Shown here in pieces: positions 1 through 6,545 of a stretch of DNA of 11,613 bases. The stretch is from Candidatus Eiseniibacteriota bacterium (lineage in GTDB: Bacteria > Eisenbacteria > RBG-16-71-46 > JAFGJU01): assembly GCA_016928935.1 (NCBI GenBank), contig JAFGJU010000202.1, forward strand, positions 1 through 11,613. The letters run 5' to 3'. Position numbers and translations under genes: made by a program. The notes below the pieces were generated by a model. That model worked only from the letters and a program-made list of their open reading frames with translations. It was not told where the DNA came from and did not search any database. The stretch's first letter is position 1; each line of letters starts with the position of its first letter.

Positions 1-1
1 C

Positions 2-328
2 TGCACGTGTGCGGACGGCATACCCGAGACGTGTGACCTGCCGTGCACGAACGTGATAGTGCAGTTGCAGGACGGCACGGTTTACGACTCTCTTTTCTGC
101 CCAGCGTGTGACCTGGAGACGGGGGTGGCCGCGGAGTACCAGACAATCCTGAACGGCACCACTGGCGGCTGGAGAGCCTCGTACATAGACATCTTGACCG
201 CTGCTGACGGGCTCCAGGCCGGATGGAACACCGTAGTGATAGAGGCCCGGGACTGGCAGCCTGACGGTACTGTGGGAAGGACGGTCAGAACGACCAGAGA
301 GTTTTACGTGGACGTACCCATTCCGTAG
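2..328 (+). CDS. C-terminal part of a Cys-containing, probably exported beta-rich protein (5' partial)
   Basis: The frame is open from the left edge to the TAG at 326-328, so the start lies outside the window. A GTG at 53 is in frame, but the coding sense clearly continues upstream of it. The visible 108 residues hold six cysteines: a CxC at the very edge, then two spaced singles, then a CPAC pair. The rest is a beta-strand-like, Trp/Tyr-containing tail (for example GWRASYIDI and GWNTVVIEARDW) of the kind found in Ig-like extracellular modules. The stop is 15 bases before the next start, so it is probably co-transcribed with the lipoprotein gene. I do not recognise a family. That it is exported is inferred from the cysteines and from its neighbours. 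Confidence 0.7.
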   Translation, partial: CTCADGIPETCDLPCTNVIVQLQDGTVYDSLFCPACDLETGVAAEYQTILNGTTGGWRASYIDILTAADGLQAGWNTVVIEARDWQPDGTVGRTVRTTREFYVDVPIP

Positions 329-343
329 AGGGAAGTGAGTAGC

Positions 344-2326
344 ATGAAACCCAAGAGAGTGTTTTTTGCGGCGCTGGTGGTCTCCTTTTCCCTTGTTCTT
401 GTGCTGGGCGGATGCGACCACAAGGATGATAGGCCATTCGAGAACCTGCGGCCGACCGTGAAGGTTTCGGGCGGACCCCCAAACGGCGGCACGGCCAATT
501 ACACGATTCCGATATACTGGTTCGGCGCGGACGCCGACGGGGTGGTGGACTATTTCCTGTACGCCATAGACGACACCTCGAGCTGGACCGAAACGAGGTT
601 CTTCCAGGGCTCGTTCCTGTTCGCTGCGGACACGGCCAGGGCGTCCGGGGACTTCGGCCAGTGGCACACGTTCTACATCAAGTCGGTGGACAACGAGGGG
701 CTGGAGTCCTTTCCCGATTACCTCACCTTCGACGCCAGGACTGTGGCGCCGGAGACCCAGATCAGGAGCCCCGTGTGCGATCCCACTGAGACCCTGTGCA
801 TGGGAGCCCTCCCGTTGGGGACCTCGGTCAAGGTGATATGGGACGGAGAGGACCCGGACAGCAGAGACCCGACCCTGAATCCGGTCGCGTACAAGTGGCG
901 GCTGTTCAACACCAGCCTGCTCAACCCCATGGGTGTCGACCTTGAGACTCTGCTCCTGACTTACAAGGACGGGGAGGGCGACCCCAATTCCTTCTGGTCA
1001 GCGCCCACTCCGCAGACGGAAATAATATTCCCCAACCTCGCGGCCGGCATTTTCTGGCAGTTTGGTGTCCTGGCCATCGACGAGGCCGGCGCGGTGGAGC
1101 CCAGGCTCCGGATGAACCATAACCTCATCTTCTTCAAGACTATGCCCTACTTCGGTTCTCCGACGTTGTGTGTGTACGAGGGGGCCAGCGGGCACTGTTA
1201 CCCGACCGACGGGTCGGTGTGGGAGAGACAGGCGGCCGTCGGCAAGCCCATCACTTTCAGATGGGAGGGTGACGCCAGCGCCTACGGAGGAACCATCTCG
1301 GGTTATATGTACGGCCTTGACATCGAGGACTTGTCCGACCCCACGGAGTGGGCCCTGGAGACCTGGAGCCTCGAGGCCACCAGCGCGACGATCCAGTTCG
1401 ACGAGCCCGGTGTCCATTACTTCTACGTCAAGGTCAAGGACTACGCCGACGTGGAGCAGCTGGGAATCGTGGAGGTTGAGGTCGTGGACTTCCTGTTCGA
1501 CAGGTCGGTCCTGTACGTGGACGACTACTACGACGTCACTCCGACCGACCCCCAGCATGACAACTTCATGCGCTCGATACTCGGCTGCTGCCGGGCGCTG
1601 GACGACACAGTCTACTCCTTCAACTGCTGGCTGCCGGGCGCGGGTGGAGTGCCTCCCGAGATGCCCTCTCAGGTTCAATATCCGACCCTTTCGGAGCTGT
1701 CCAGATACAGACTTCTCATCTGGGACAGTAACGCTTCGTGGAATTCGTTTGTGACGGGCCTGTCGGGCGTCATTCAGAACGGCATCCTGGACGTCTATCT
1801 GAAGGGCGGCGGGAATCTTTGGCTGTACGGCATGGAGACCGTCAGGGGCAGCGCCACTGACCCGCTGAGCTTCGCCTACGGTACTGTGCCCGGAGACAAC
1901 ACGTTTGCCAGGAGGTACCTCAAGATCTCGGGCATAGTCAACAGGCCGGTCATCACGACCTCGAATCGCGGTGACGGGTTCAGGGGCGCCTGGCCCTACA
2001 GAAAGCTCGGCGACAACCTGCCGTCGTTGGATTCCCTGGATTACTCCAAGGGAGGAACGAGTACCGTGTACGGCATGACGAAGGTGGAGGCTATCACGAC
2101 CGCCATGCAGGACCCGGCCCAGGAGCAGAGGCCCGACACGGTCTATTTCTACAAGGCCAACTACTCGAGCTCGACTTACAACAAGAAGGCCTGCGCGCTG
2201 AGATTCCACGACGTGTACACCGGCTCCAAAGTGATGTGGATGGGATTCCCGATTCACACTTTCTTTGAGGCCAGGGCGGAGTCTCTGGCGTGTTTCGTGA
2301 CTGATTGGGTGTTTTCGGGCTTGTAA
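344..2326 (+). CDS. Large lipoprotein with Ig/FN3-like modules and a C-terminal GATase-like domain
   Basis: The protein has 660 residues. The start is set at ATG 344 because an SD-like GAGGGA (328-333) is about 10 bases upstream; the in-frame GTG at 335 would sit directly against it. The N-terminus is a lipoprotein signal: positive MKPKR, a hydrophobic stretch, then a lipobox VLGGC with the lipid-bearing Cys24. Three Ig/fibronectin-like modules follow (about 32-125, 130-260 and 265-380), each with strand patterns such as VDYFLYAID and HYFYVKVKD. From about 386 there is an alpha/beta domain opening with VLYVDDYYD (389-397) and containing YRLLIWDS and YLKGGGNLWLYG. This is the pattern of glutamine-amidotransferase-like domains seen in secreted proteins of FCB-type bacteria. 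I see no Cys-His-Glu triad in the usual places, so it is probably a binding or scaffold domain. The role is unknown; a cell-surface or periplasmic location is inferred. Confidence 0.85.
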   Translation: MKPKRVFFAALVVSFSLVLVLGGCDHKDDRPFENLRPTVKVSGGPPNGGTANYTIPIYWFGADADGVVDYFLYAIDDTSSWTETRFFQGSFLFAADTARASGDFGQWHTFYIKSVDNEGLESFPDYLTFDARTVAPETQIRSPVCDPTETLCMGALPLGTSVKVIWDGEDPDSRDPTLNPVAYKWRLFNTSLLNPMGVDLETLLLTYKDGEGDPNSFWSAPTPQTEIIFPNLAAGIFWQFGVLAIDEAGAVEPRLRMNHNLIFFKTMPYFGSPTLCVYEGASGHCYPTDGSVWERQAAVGKPITFRWEGDASAYGGTISGYMYGLDIEDLSDPTEWALETWSLEATSATIQFDEPGVHYFYVKVKDYADVEQLGIVEVEVVDFLFDRSVLYVDDYYDVTPTDPQHDNFMRSILGCCRALDDTVYSFNCWLPGAGGVPPEMPSQVQYPTLSELSRYRLLIWDSNASWNSFVTGLSGVIQNGILDVYLKGGGNLWLYGMETVRGSATDPLSFAYGTVPGDNTFARRYLKISGIVNRPVITTSNRGDGFRGAWPYRKLGDNLPSLDSLDYSKGGTSTVYGMTKVEAITTAMQDPAQEQRPDTVYFYKANYSSSTYNKKACALRFHDVYTGSKVMWMGFPIHTFFEARAESLACFVTDWVFSGL

Positions 2327-2364
2327 TCTCGGTGGTATGCGGTCGCGCGTCGGCCGCCCGTCAC

Positions 2365-2373
2365 AGGAAGGAG
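2365..2373 (+). promoter_or_regulatory. Ribosome binding site that fixes the start at 2377
   Basis: AGGAAGGAG lies just before ATG 2377. The frame is open further upstream to a GTG-like codon inside the preceding gene, but only ATG 2377 has this site and gives a proper signal peptide. Confidence 0.7.
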
Positions 2374-2376
2374 CCT

Positions 2377-3306
2377 ATGCCTGAGGAAACAAGGGATTCA
2401 AGACGTGCGTCAACCCGCGTCTCAACTGCCGTCGTCCTTGCGCTTCTGGCGCTCGTCCCGGCCGCGTGGTGTTCCGGAGCTCGGGCGCAAGTGACTTTCG
2501 AGCCCGTGCATCCGGAGTTCGTGTCCACTGTCTGCGGGGACAGGGTCGTTAGTCTGACCTGGTCTGCGGCGGTTGAGGAGAGCCTGGCAGCCAGGGTGGC
2601 CAGGGTGAAAGCCCTCTACCCCGGCCAGCCCGTGCCCGATTCTCTGAAGTTCGGGGGCTACAGGGTTTGGCGCGCCGAGAGTCGCGACACGTCAAGGATG
2701 ATGCTCATGAGGGAATTCCTGCGGGCCGACTCGGTCAGCTGGACGTTCAGGGGCGGCGACAGGCAGTTCACGGATCCCGACTCGCTGTGCGAGATAAGGC
2801 TTGTGTGGACCAGGGTCGGTTACGATTCGCAGTTCGTACGGATGAGGGTGCCGCTGGACGTGCCCGGGCCGTACAACGGCATGGGCTATTTTTACGCTGT
2901 GACCTATCTGGACAGCATGGGAACGCAGAGAAGCGCCAAGCTGGACTGCTACACGGAGCTGCCCGTCCACTCAGTTGCACCGCAGAACAAGTCCATCGAG
3001 CGAGTCTGGGTGGTCCCGAACCCCTACCACGGCGATGCCCCGTGGGACCTGAGCGAGGGCCGGAGGATTCAGTTCGTTAACCTGCCCGCGCAGTGCACCG
3101 TGTCGATCTACACGGTGGCGGGCGACCTCGTGAGGGAGATTCCGCATCCCGACCCGACATATTTCAACTACGGCAACTACGGGGGCGCGCTCTCGTGGAA
3201 TCTGAAGAACCAGGATGGTGAGGTCGTGGCTCCGGGCGTGTACGTGTTCATGGTCGAAGGCCCGGACGGAGAGTCGTACAAGGGCCATTTCGTAATAATC
3301 TACTAG
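2377..3306 (+). CDS. Sec-exported protein with FN3-like region and FlgD/T9SS-like C-terminal domain
   Basis: The protein has 309 residues. The N-terminus has Arg residues, a hydrophobic core (about 17-33) and a likely signal peptidase I site ARA|Q after residue 37. Residues about 45-195 look like a fibronectin-type module, with the recurring phrase FGGYRVWRAES (92-102) and a YFYAVTYLDS strand. Residues about 207-309 form a FlgD-Ig-like domain: VWVVPNPYHG, then IQFVNLP, CTVSIYTVAGDLVREI, LSWNLKNQDGEVVAPGVYVF and YKGHFVIIY at the very end. Domains of this type end many secreted proteins of FCB-group bacteria, and some act as type IX secretion signals. The terminal residues here are not the classical lysine-rich type A ending, so the sorting role is inferred. 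It lies 50 bases after the lipoprotein gene and a strong hairpin follows it, so it is probably the last gene of the envelope unit. Confidence 0.88.
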   Translation: MPEETRDSRRASTRVSTAVVLALLALVPAAWCSGARAQVTFEPVHPEFVSTVCGDRVVSLTWSAAVEESLAARVARVKALYPGQPVPDSLKFGGYRVWRAESRDTSRMMLMREFLRADSVSWTFRGGDRQFTDPDSLCEIRLVWTRVGYDSQFVRMRVPLDVPGPYNGMGYFYAVTYLDSMGTQRSAKLDCYTELPVHSVAPQNKSIERVWVVPNPYHGDAPWDLSEGRRIQFVNLPAQCTVSIYTVAGDLVREIPHPDPTYFNYGNYGGALSWNLKNQDGEVVAPGVYVFMVEGPDGESYKGHFVIIY

Positions 3307-3334
3307 CTTCGACTCCAGAATTGTCAGACACTAC

Positions 3335-3383
3335 GAACCGCTGAGGTTGTTGCGGTCGGCTGCGACTTCGGCGGTTCTTATTG
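3335..3383 (+). terminator. Hairpin with U-rich tail after the envelope genes
   Basis: Bases 3335-3350 pair with 3362-3377 over 16 positions in a row (12 Watson-Crick, 4 G-U) around an 11-base loop. The stem is followed by TTATTG. The G-U pairs would become A-C mismatches in the opposite-strand transcript, so the structure suits + strand RNA. The T run is short, so this is a weak but plausible intrinsic terminator 28 bases after the stop of the preceding gene. Confidence 0.5.
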
Positions 3384-3393
3384 AATGAAACGT

Positions 3394-3439
3394 GGTCGCA
3401 CGGCCCCGTGTGCGCGAGCGCGGGGGCTGCCGTGCGGCT
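3394..3439 (+). promoter_or_regulatory. Structured leader hairpin upstream of the aldehyde dehydrogenase gene
   Basis: Bases 3394-3404 can pair with 3429-3439 (11 positions, including a perfect 8-bp CGCACGGC/GCCGTGCG core). Inside the loop, 3405-3411 can pair with 3418-3424 around a six-base GCGCGA loop, leaving a small bulge. It lies about 50 bases before the start codon. It matches no riboswitch class I know. It may be a 5' leader structure of the metabolic cluster, or chance pairing in GC-rich DNA. I found no convincing sigma-70 promoter in 3307-3491. Confidence 0.35.
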
Positions 3440-3478
3440 TGCGGGCTCACACTCGGTCCGCTGGATTCAGGACCAACC

Positions 3479-3485
3479 AGGGAGG
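3479..3485 (+). promoter_or_regulatory. Ribosome binding site that favours ATG 3492 over ATG 3489
   Basis: AGGGAGG ends six bases before ATG 3492 but only three before ATG 3489. The open frame reaches back to a TTG at 3381, but the extra 37 residues do not resemble an ALDH N-terminus. Confidence 0.65.
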
Positions 3486-3491
3486 CGCATG

Positions 3492-4982
3492 ATGGAGTAC
3501 AAGAACTTCATAAACGGCAAATGGGTCGGGGCCAGAAGCGGAGAGAAATTCGAGAACCGCAACCCCGCTGACTGGGACGAGCTCGTCGGCGTGTTCCCGA
3601 AATCGGGAGCTGCCGAGGTGGACGAGGCGGTCGAGGCTGCGGAGCAGGCCTTCCGGAGGTGGCGCCTGGTGCCGGCGCCCAAGAGGGCCGAGATAATCTA
3701 CCGGGCCGGAGAGCTCCTGCGCAAACACAAAGAAGAAATAGCCCGCGACATGACCAGGGAAATGGGCAAGGTCATCCAGGAGACGCGGGGCGACACCCAG
3801 GAGGGGATAGACACCGCTTACTACGCCGCCGGAGAGGGACGCAGAATGTTCGGCGAAACGACTCCTGCGGAGCTGCCCGACAAATTCGCCATGTCCGTGC
3901 GGCAGCCCATAGGCGTGTGCGGCATCATAAGCCCCTGGAACTTCCCGATGGCCATTCCGACTTGGAAGATATTCCCGGCCCTGGTCTGCGGCAACACAGT
4001 GGTTTTCAAGCCGGCCAGCGACACGCCGCTCACGGGGGTCAACCTGGTGCGGACACTGGCCGAGGCGGGGCTCCCGGCCGGGGTCATCAACCTGGTGCAC
4101 GGCACGGGGTCGGGCGTGGGTAACCCGCTCGTCCAGCATCCCAAGGTGCGGCTGGTGTCGTTCACGGGCTCCTCTCGCGCCGGCAGGCAGATAGCCGAGT
4201 TCTGCGGTAAGACCTTGAAGCGGGTGTCGCTGGAGCTGGGCGGGAAGAACGCGCAGATAGTCATGGAAGACGCCGACATAGACCTGGCGGTCGAGGGAGC
4301 GCTCTGGGGCGCCTTCGGCACCACCGGGCAGAGGTGCACGGCCACGAGCCGCATCGTACTTCACGAAAAGATAAGGGAGGAGTTCCTGGCGTCGCTTGTG
4401 GCGAGGGTGAAGAAGCTGCGCCTCGGTAACGGCCTTGACCCGAACGTTGACGTCGGCCCGCTCATCAACGAGGGGCAGAGGGAACAGATACAGTCGTACG
4501 TGGAGATAGGGCTCAAAGAGGGCGCGAAGCTCATGACCGGCGGGAAGCCCTGCGAGCAGGGAGACTGCAAGAAGGGCTGGTTCTACGAACCGACGGTGTT
4601 CGCGGAGGTCGAACAGAACATGCGGATAGCGCAGGAGGAGATCTTCGGGCCGGTCGTTTCGGTCATCACCGCGCGCGACTTTACTGACGCCATCTCGATA
4701 CTCAACAACTCGAGCTACGGGCTGTCGTCCTCGATATACACGAACGACGTGCGCAGGGCGCTGGTGGCCATCAGGGACATAGAAGCGGGAATCACTTACG
4801 TAAACGGACCGACCATAGGCGCGGAGGTGCACCTGCCGTTCGGCGGTGTCAAGGACACCGGAAACGGTCACCGTGAATCGGGCACGGCCGTGCTGGACGT
4901 GTTCTCCGAGTGGAAGTCCGTGTACATAGACTACAGCGGAAAGCTCCAGAAGGCGCAGATAGACGACGTGAGAGTGGAATAG
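3492..4982 (+). CDS. Aldehyde dehydrogenase, ALDH7-like (semialdehyde dehydrogenase)
   Basis: The protein has 496 residues, the usual length of the NAD(P)+-dependent aldehyde dehydrogenase superfamily, and oxidises an aldehyde to a carboxylate in the cytoplasm. All key parts are visible: PWN with Asn150, the cofactor lysine in VFKPA (Lys173), FTGS (224-227), the general base in LELGG (Glu248), the nucleophile in GQRCT (Cys282), and EEIFGP (Glu383). The ending with GNGHRESG (457-464) and VYIDYSGKLQKAQID resembles the ALDH7 branch (alpha-aminoadipic semialdehyde / piperideine-6-carboxylate dehydrogenases and a bacterial sister group), not the common succinate-semialdehyde type. Ser176 sits where NAD-preferring enzymes have Glu, so NADP+ use is possible. 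It lies 109 bases before an omega-aminotransferase gene that could supply its semialdehyde. The family is certain; the substrate is not. Confidence 0.94.
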   Translation: MEYKNFINGKWVGARSGEKFENRNPADWDELVGVFPKSGAAEVDEAVEAAEQAFRRWRLVPAPKRAEIIYRAGELLRKHKEEIARDMTREMGKVIQETRGDTQEGIDTAYYAAGEGRRMFGETTPAELPDKFAMSVRQPIGVCGIISPWNFPMAIPTWKIFPALVCGNTVVFKPASDTPLTGVNLVRTLAEAGLPAGVINLVHGTGSGVGNPLVQHPKVRLVSFTGSSRAGRQIAEFCGKTLKRVSLELGGKNAQIVMEDADIDLAVEGALWGAFGTTGQRCTATSRIVLHEKIREEFLASLVARVKKLRLGNGLDPNVDVGPLINEGQREQIQSYVEIGLKEGAKLMTGGKPCEQGDCKKGWFYEPTVFAEVEQNMRIAQEEIFGPVVSVITARDFTDAISILNNSSYGLSSSIYTNDVRRALVAIRDIEAGITYVNGPTIGAEVHLPFGGVKDTGNGHRESGTAVLDVFSEWKSVYIDYSGKLQKAQIDDVRVE

Positions 4983-5078
4983 ACGAGCGGGCGGGCGCGG
5001 AGCAGCGGTCACGATACTCCGGCCGGGTCCCGTAGGACGCGCGACGCAGGCGGACCGGCGAGCCTAAGCGCGAGTTTC

Positions 5079-5087
5079 AGGGGGTGA
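5079..5087 (+). promoter_or_regulatory. Strong ribosome binding site pointing to a TTG start at 5092
   Basis: AGGGGGTGA lies at good spacing before TTG 5092. The same AGGGGGTG is used before the next gene (6533-6540). An ATG at 5107 is in frame but has only a weaker GAAGAGA upstream. TTG is preferred, without certainty. Confidence 0.55.
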
Positions 5088-5091
5088 AGCT

Positions 5092-6471
5092 TTGAAGAGA
5101 CAGACCATGAGAAAGACGAAGACCCTGCCGGGGCCGAGGGCCAGGAAACTGATACGAAAGGACGACCTCGTCCTTTCCAAGTCGTACACGCGCGTCTACC
5201 CGCTGGTCGTGGAAAGGGGCAAGGGTGTCTGGCTCTGGGACGTGGACGGGAACCGCTTCCTGGACTTCAACGCGGGAATCGCAGTCTGCGCCACCGGCCA
5301 CAGCCATCCGCGCGTCGTGGCGGCGCTGCAGAAACAAGTGGCCAGGTTCCTGCACATGTCCGGCACCGACTTCTACTACGGCCAGGAGATCCTCTTGGCC
5401 GAGAAGCTGGCGGGCATAGCGCCCGGCAGGTCGGCGAAGAGAGTGTTCCTCTGCAACTCCGGGACCGAGGCCGTGGAGGCGGCTCTGAAGCTTGCGCGAT
5501 ACCACACCCGTCGCTCGCAGGTCATAGCGTTCTACGGCGCGTTTCACGGTCGCACCATGGGAGCGCTTTCGCTGACGGCGAGCAAGGCGGTTCAGAGACG
5601 GCACTTCACTCCGCTCCTGCCCGGTGTGACGCACGTTCCTTACGCGGACTGCAGGCACTGCTGCTACAACCTGACCTATCCCGCCTGCGATTTCGCGTGC
5701 GTCAACTTCATTGAGGAAGTGGTGTTCAAGAAGAGCGTGCCGCCGGACGACGTGGCGGCCATCTTCGTCGAGCCCATCCAGGGCGAGGGCGGCTACATAG
5801 TCCCGCCCGAGGGCTACCACAACCGGCTGAAGAAGCTGGCCGAGAAATACGGAATCCTTTTCGTTGCGGACGAGATCCAGTCGGGCATGGGGCGCACAGG
5901 CAGGATGTTCGCCATCGAGCACTGGGGCGTGGTTCCCGACGTCATAACGGTCGCCAAGGGCATCGCGTCCGGCATGCCGCTCGGCGCGGCCGTCTCTCGC
6001 GCGCCCCTGATGCAGTGGGAGCCGGGCGCGCACGGGAACACGTTCGGCGGAAACCCCGTCTCGTGCACGGCGGCGCTGGAGACGATATCGCTCCTCGAGG
6101 GCGGCCTCGTCCGGAACGCTGAAAGGGTGGGCAACTTTCTGATAGAATCGTTGAGAGAAATCGAGGCCAGGCACCACTCGCTGGCCGCGGTGAGGGGTAA
6201 GGGGCTGATGATAGGCATGGACATAGTGGCCCATCCGCGCGCGAAGCGCGGCAGCTCCGCGCTCAGGAACAAACTGGTGGAGATCTGCTTCGAGAACGGC
6301 CTCCTGATTCTGCCGTGCGGAGACGGCGCCGTGAGGTTTGCCCCGCCGCTCGTAGTCACAAAGAAGGAAGCCGAGCTGGCCCTTGAGATATTCGAGGGCT
6401 CTCTGTCGGAGATGGAGAAGGGAAAGCACAGGTTCCTGGCCAAGCCAAGCAGGATGGAAACGCTCATCTGA
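5092..6471 (+). CDS. Class III PLP-dependent omega-aminotransferase (acetylornithine/GABA aminotransferase family)
   Basis: With the TTG start the protein has 459 residues. It belongs to fold-type I, class III aminotransferases, which move an amino group from an omega-amino acid to 2-oxoglutarate or pyruvate. Visible elements are: a PGPRARKLI leader (13-21), the substrate-side LDFNAGIAVCATGHSHP (57-73), the phosphate-binding SGTEA (123-127), FHGRT (151-155), VEPIQGEGG (226-234), the PLP aspartate in VADEIQ (Asp260), the Schiff-base lysine in VAKG (Lys289), and GNTFGGNP (315-322). The style is that of the archaeal/Deinococcus-like subfamily annotated as acetylornithine or 4-aminobutyrate aminotransferase. 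Members studied in Thermococcales include ornithine omega-aminotransferase and amino-acid racemases, so racemase activity cannot be excluded. Five cysteines cluster at 187-203, an unusual insert. The preceding ALDH suggests a transaminase plus semialdehyde dehydrogenase pair. Confidence 0.93.
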   Translation: MKRQTMRKTKTLPGPRARKLIRKDDLVLSKSYTRVYPLVVERGKGVWLWDVDGNRFLDFNAGIAVCATGHSHPRVVAALQKQVARFLHMSGTDFYYGQEILLAEKLAGIAPGRSAKRVFLCNSGTEAVEAALKLARYHTRRSQVIAFYGAFHGRTMGALSLTASKAVQRRHFTPLLPGVTHVPYADCRHCCYNLTYPACDFACVNFIEEVVFKKSVPPDDVAAIFVEPIQGEGGYIVPPEGYHNRLKKLAEKYGILFVADEIQSGMGRTGRMFAIEHWGVVPDVITVAKGIASGMPLGAAVSRAPLMQWEPGAHGNTFGGNPVSCTAALETISLLEGGLVRNAERVGNFLIESLREIEARHHSLAAVRGKGLMIGMDIVAHPRAKRGSSALRNKLVEICFENGLLILPCGDGAVRFAPPLVVTKKEAELALEIFEGSLSEMEKGKHRFLAKPSRMETLI

Positions 6472-6545
6472 AGGGCTCCGGGAGTCCGCGGCGTCCGGTC
6501 TGCGGCTTCGTTCCGCGGCGCGCCGCCTGACCAGGGGGTGGGCCG

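Noticed and set aside
998..2257. Long open frame on the - strand (419 codons) opposite the lipoprotein gene
   Set aside because: It mirrors a well-supported + strand gene, gives a Val/His/Arg-rich nonsense protein and has no ribosome binding site. It arises from codon bias in GC-rich DNA.
2458..2475. Lipobox in the 2377-3306 protein (VPAAWC)
   Set aside because: Trp directly before the Cys does not fit a lipobox; a signal peptidase I site ARA|Q follows a few residues later.
3381..3491. N-terminal extension of the aldehyde dehydrogenase from TTG 3381
   Set aside because: The extension has no ALDH likeness, overlaps the leader hairpin, and the good ribosome binding site points to ATG 3492.
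3447..5012. 521-codon open frame on the - strand opposite the aldehyde dehydrogenase gene
   Set aside because: Antisense shadow of a certain gene; no recognisable motifs.
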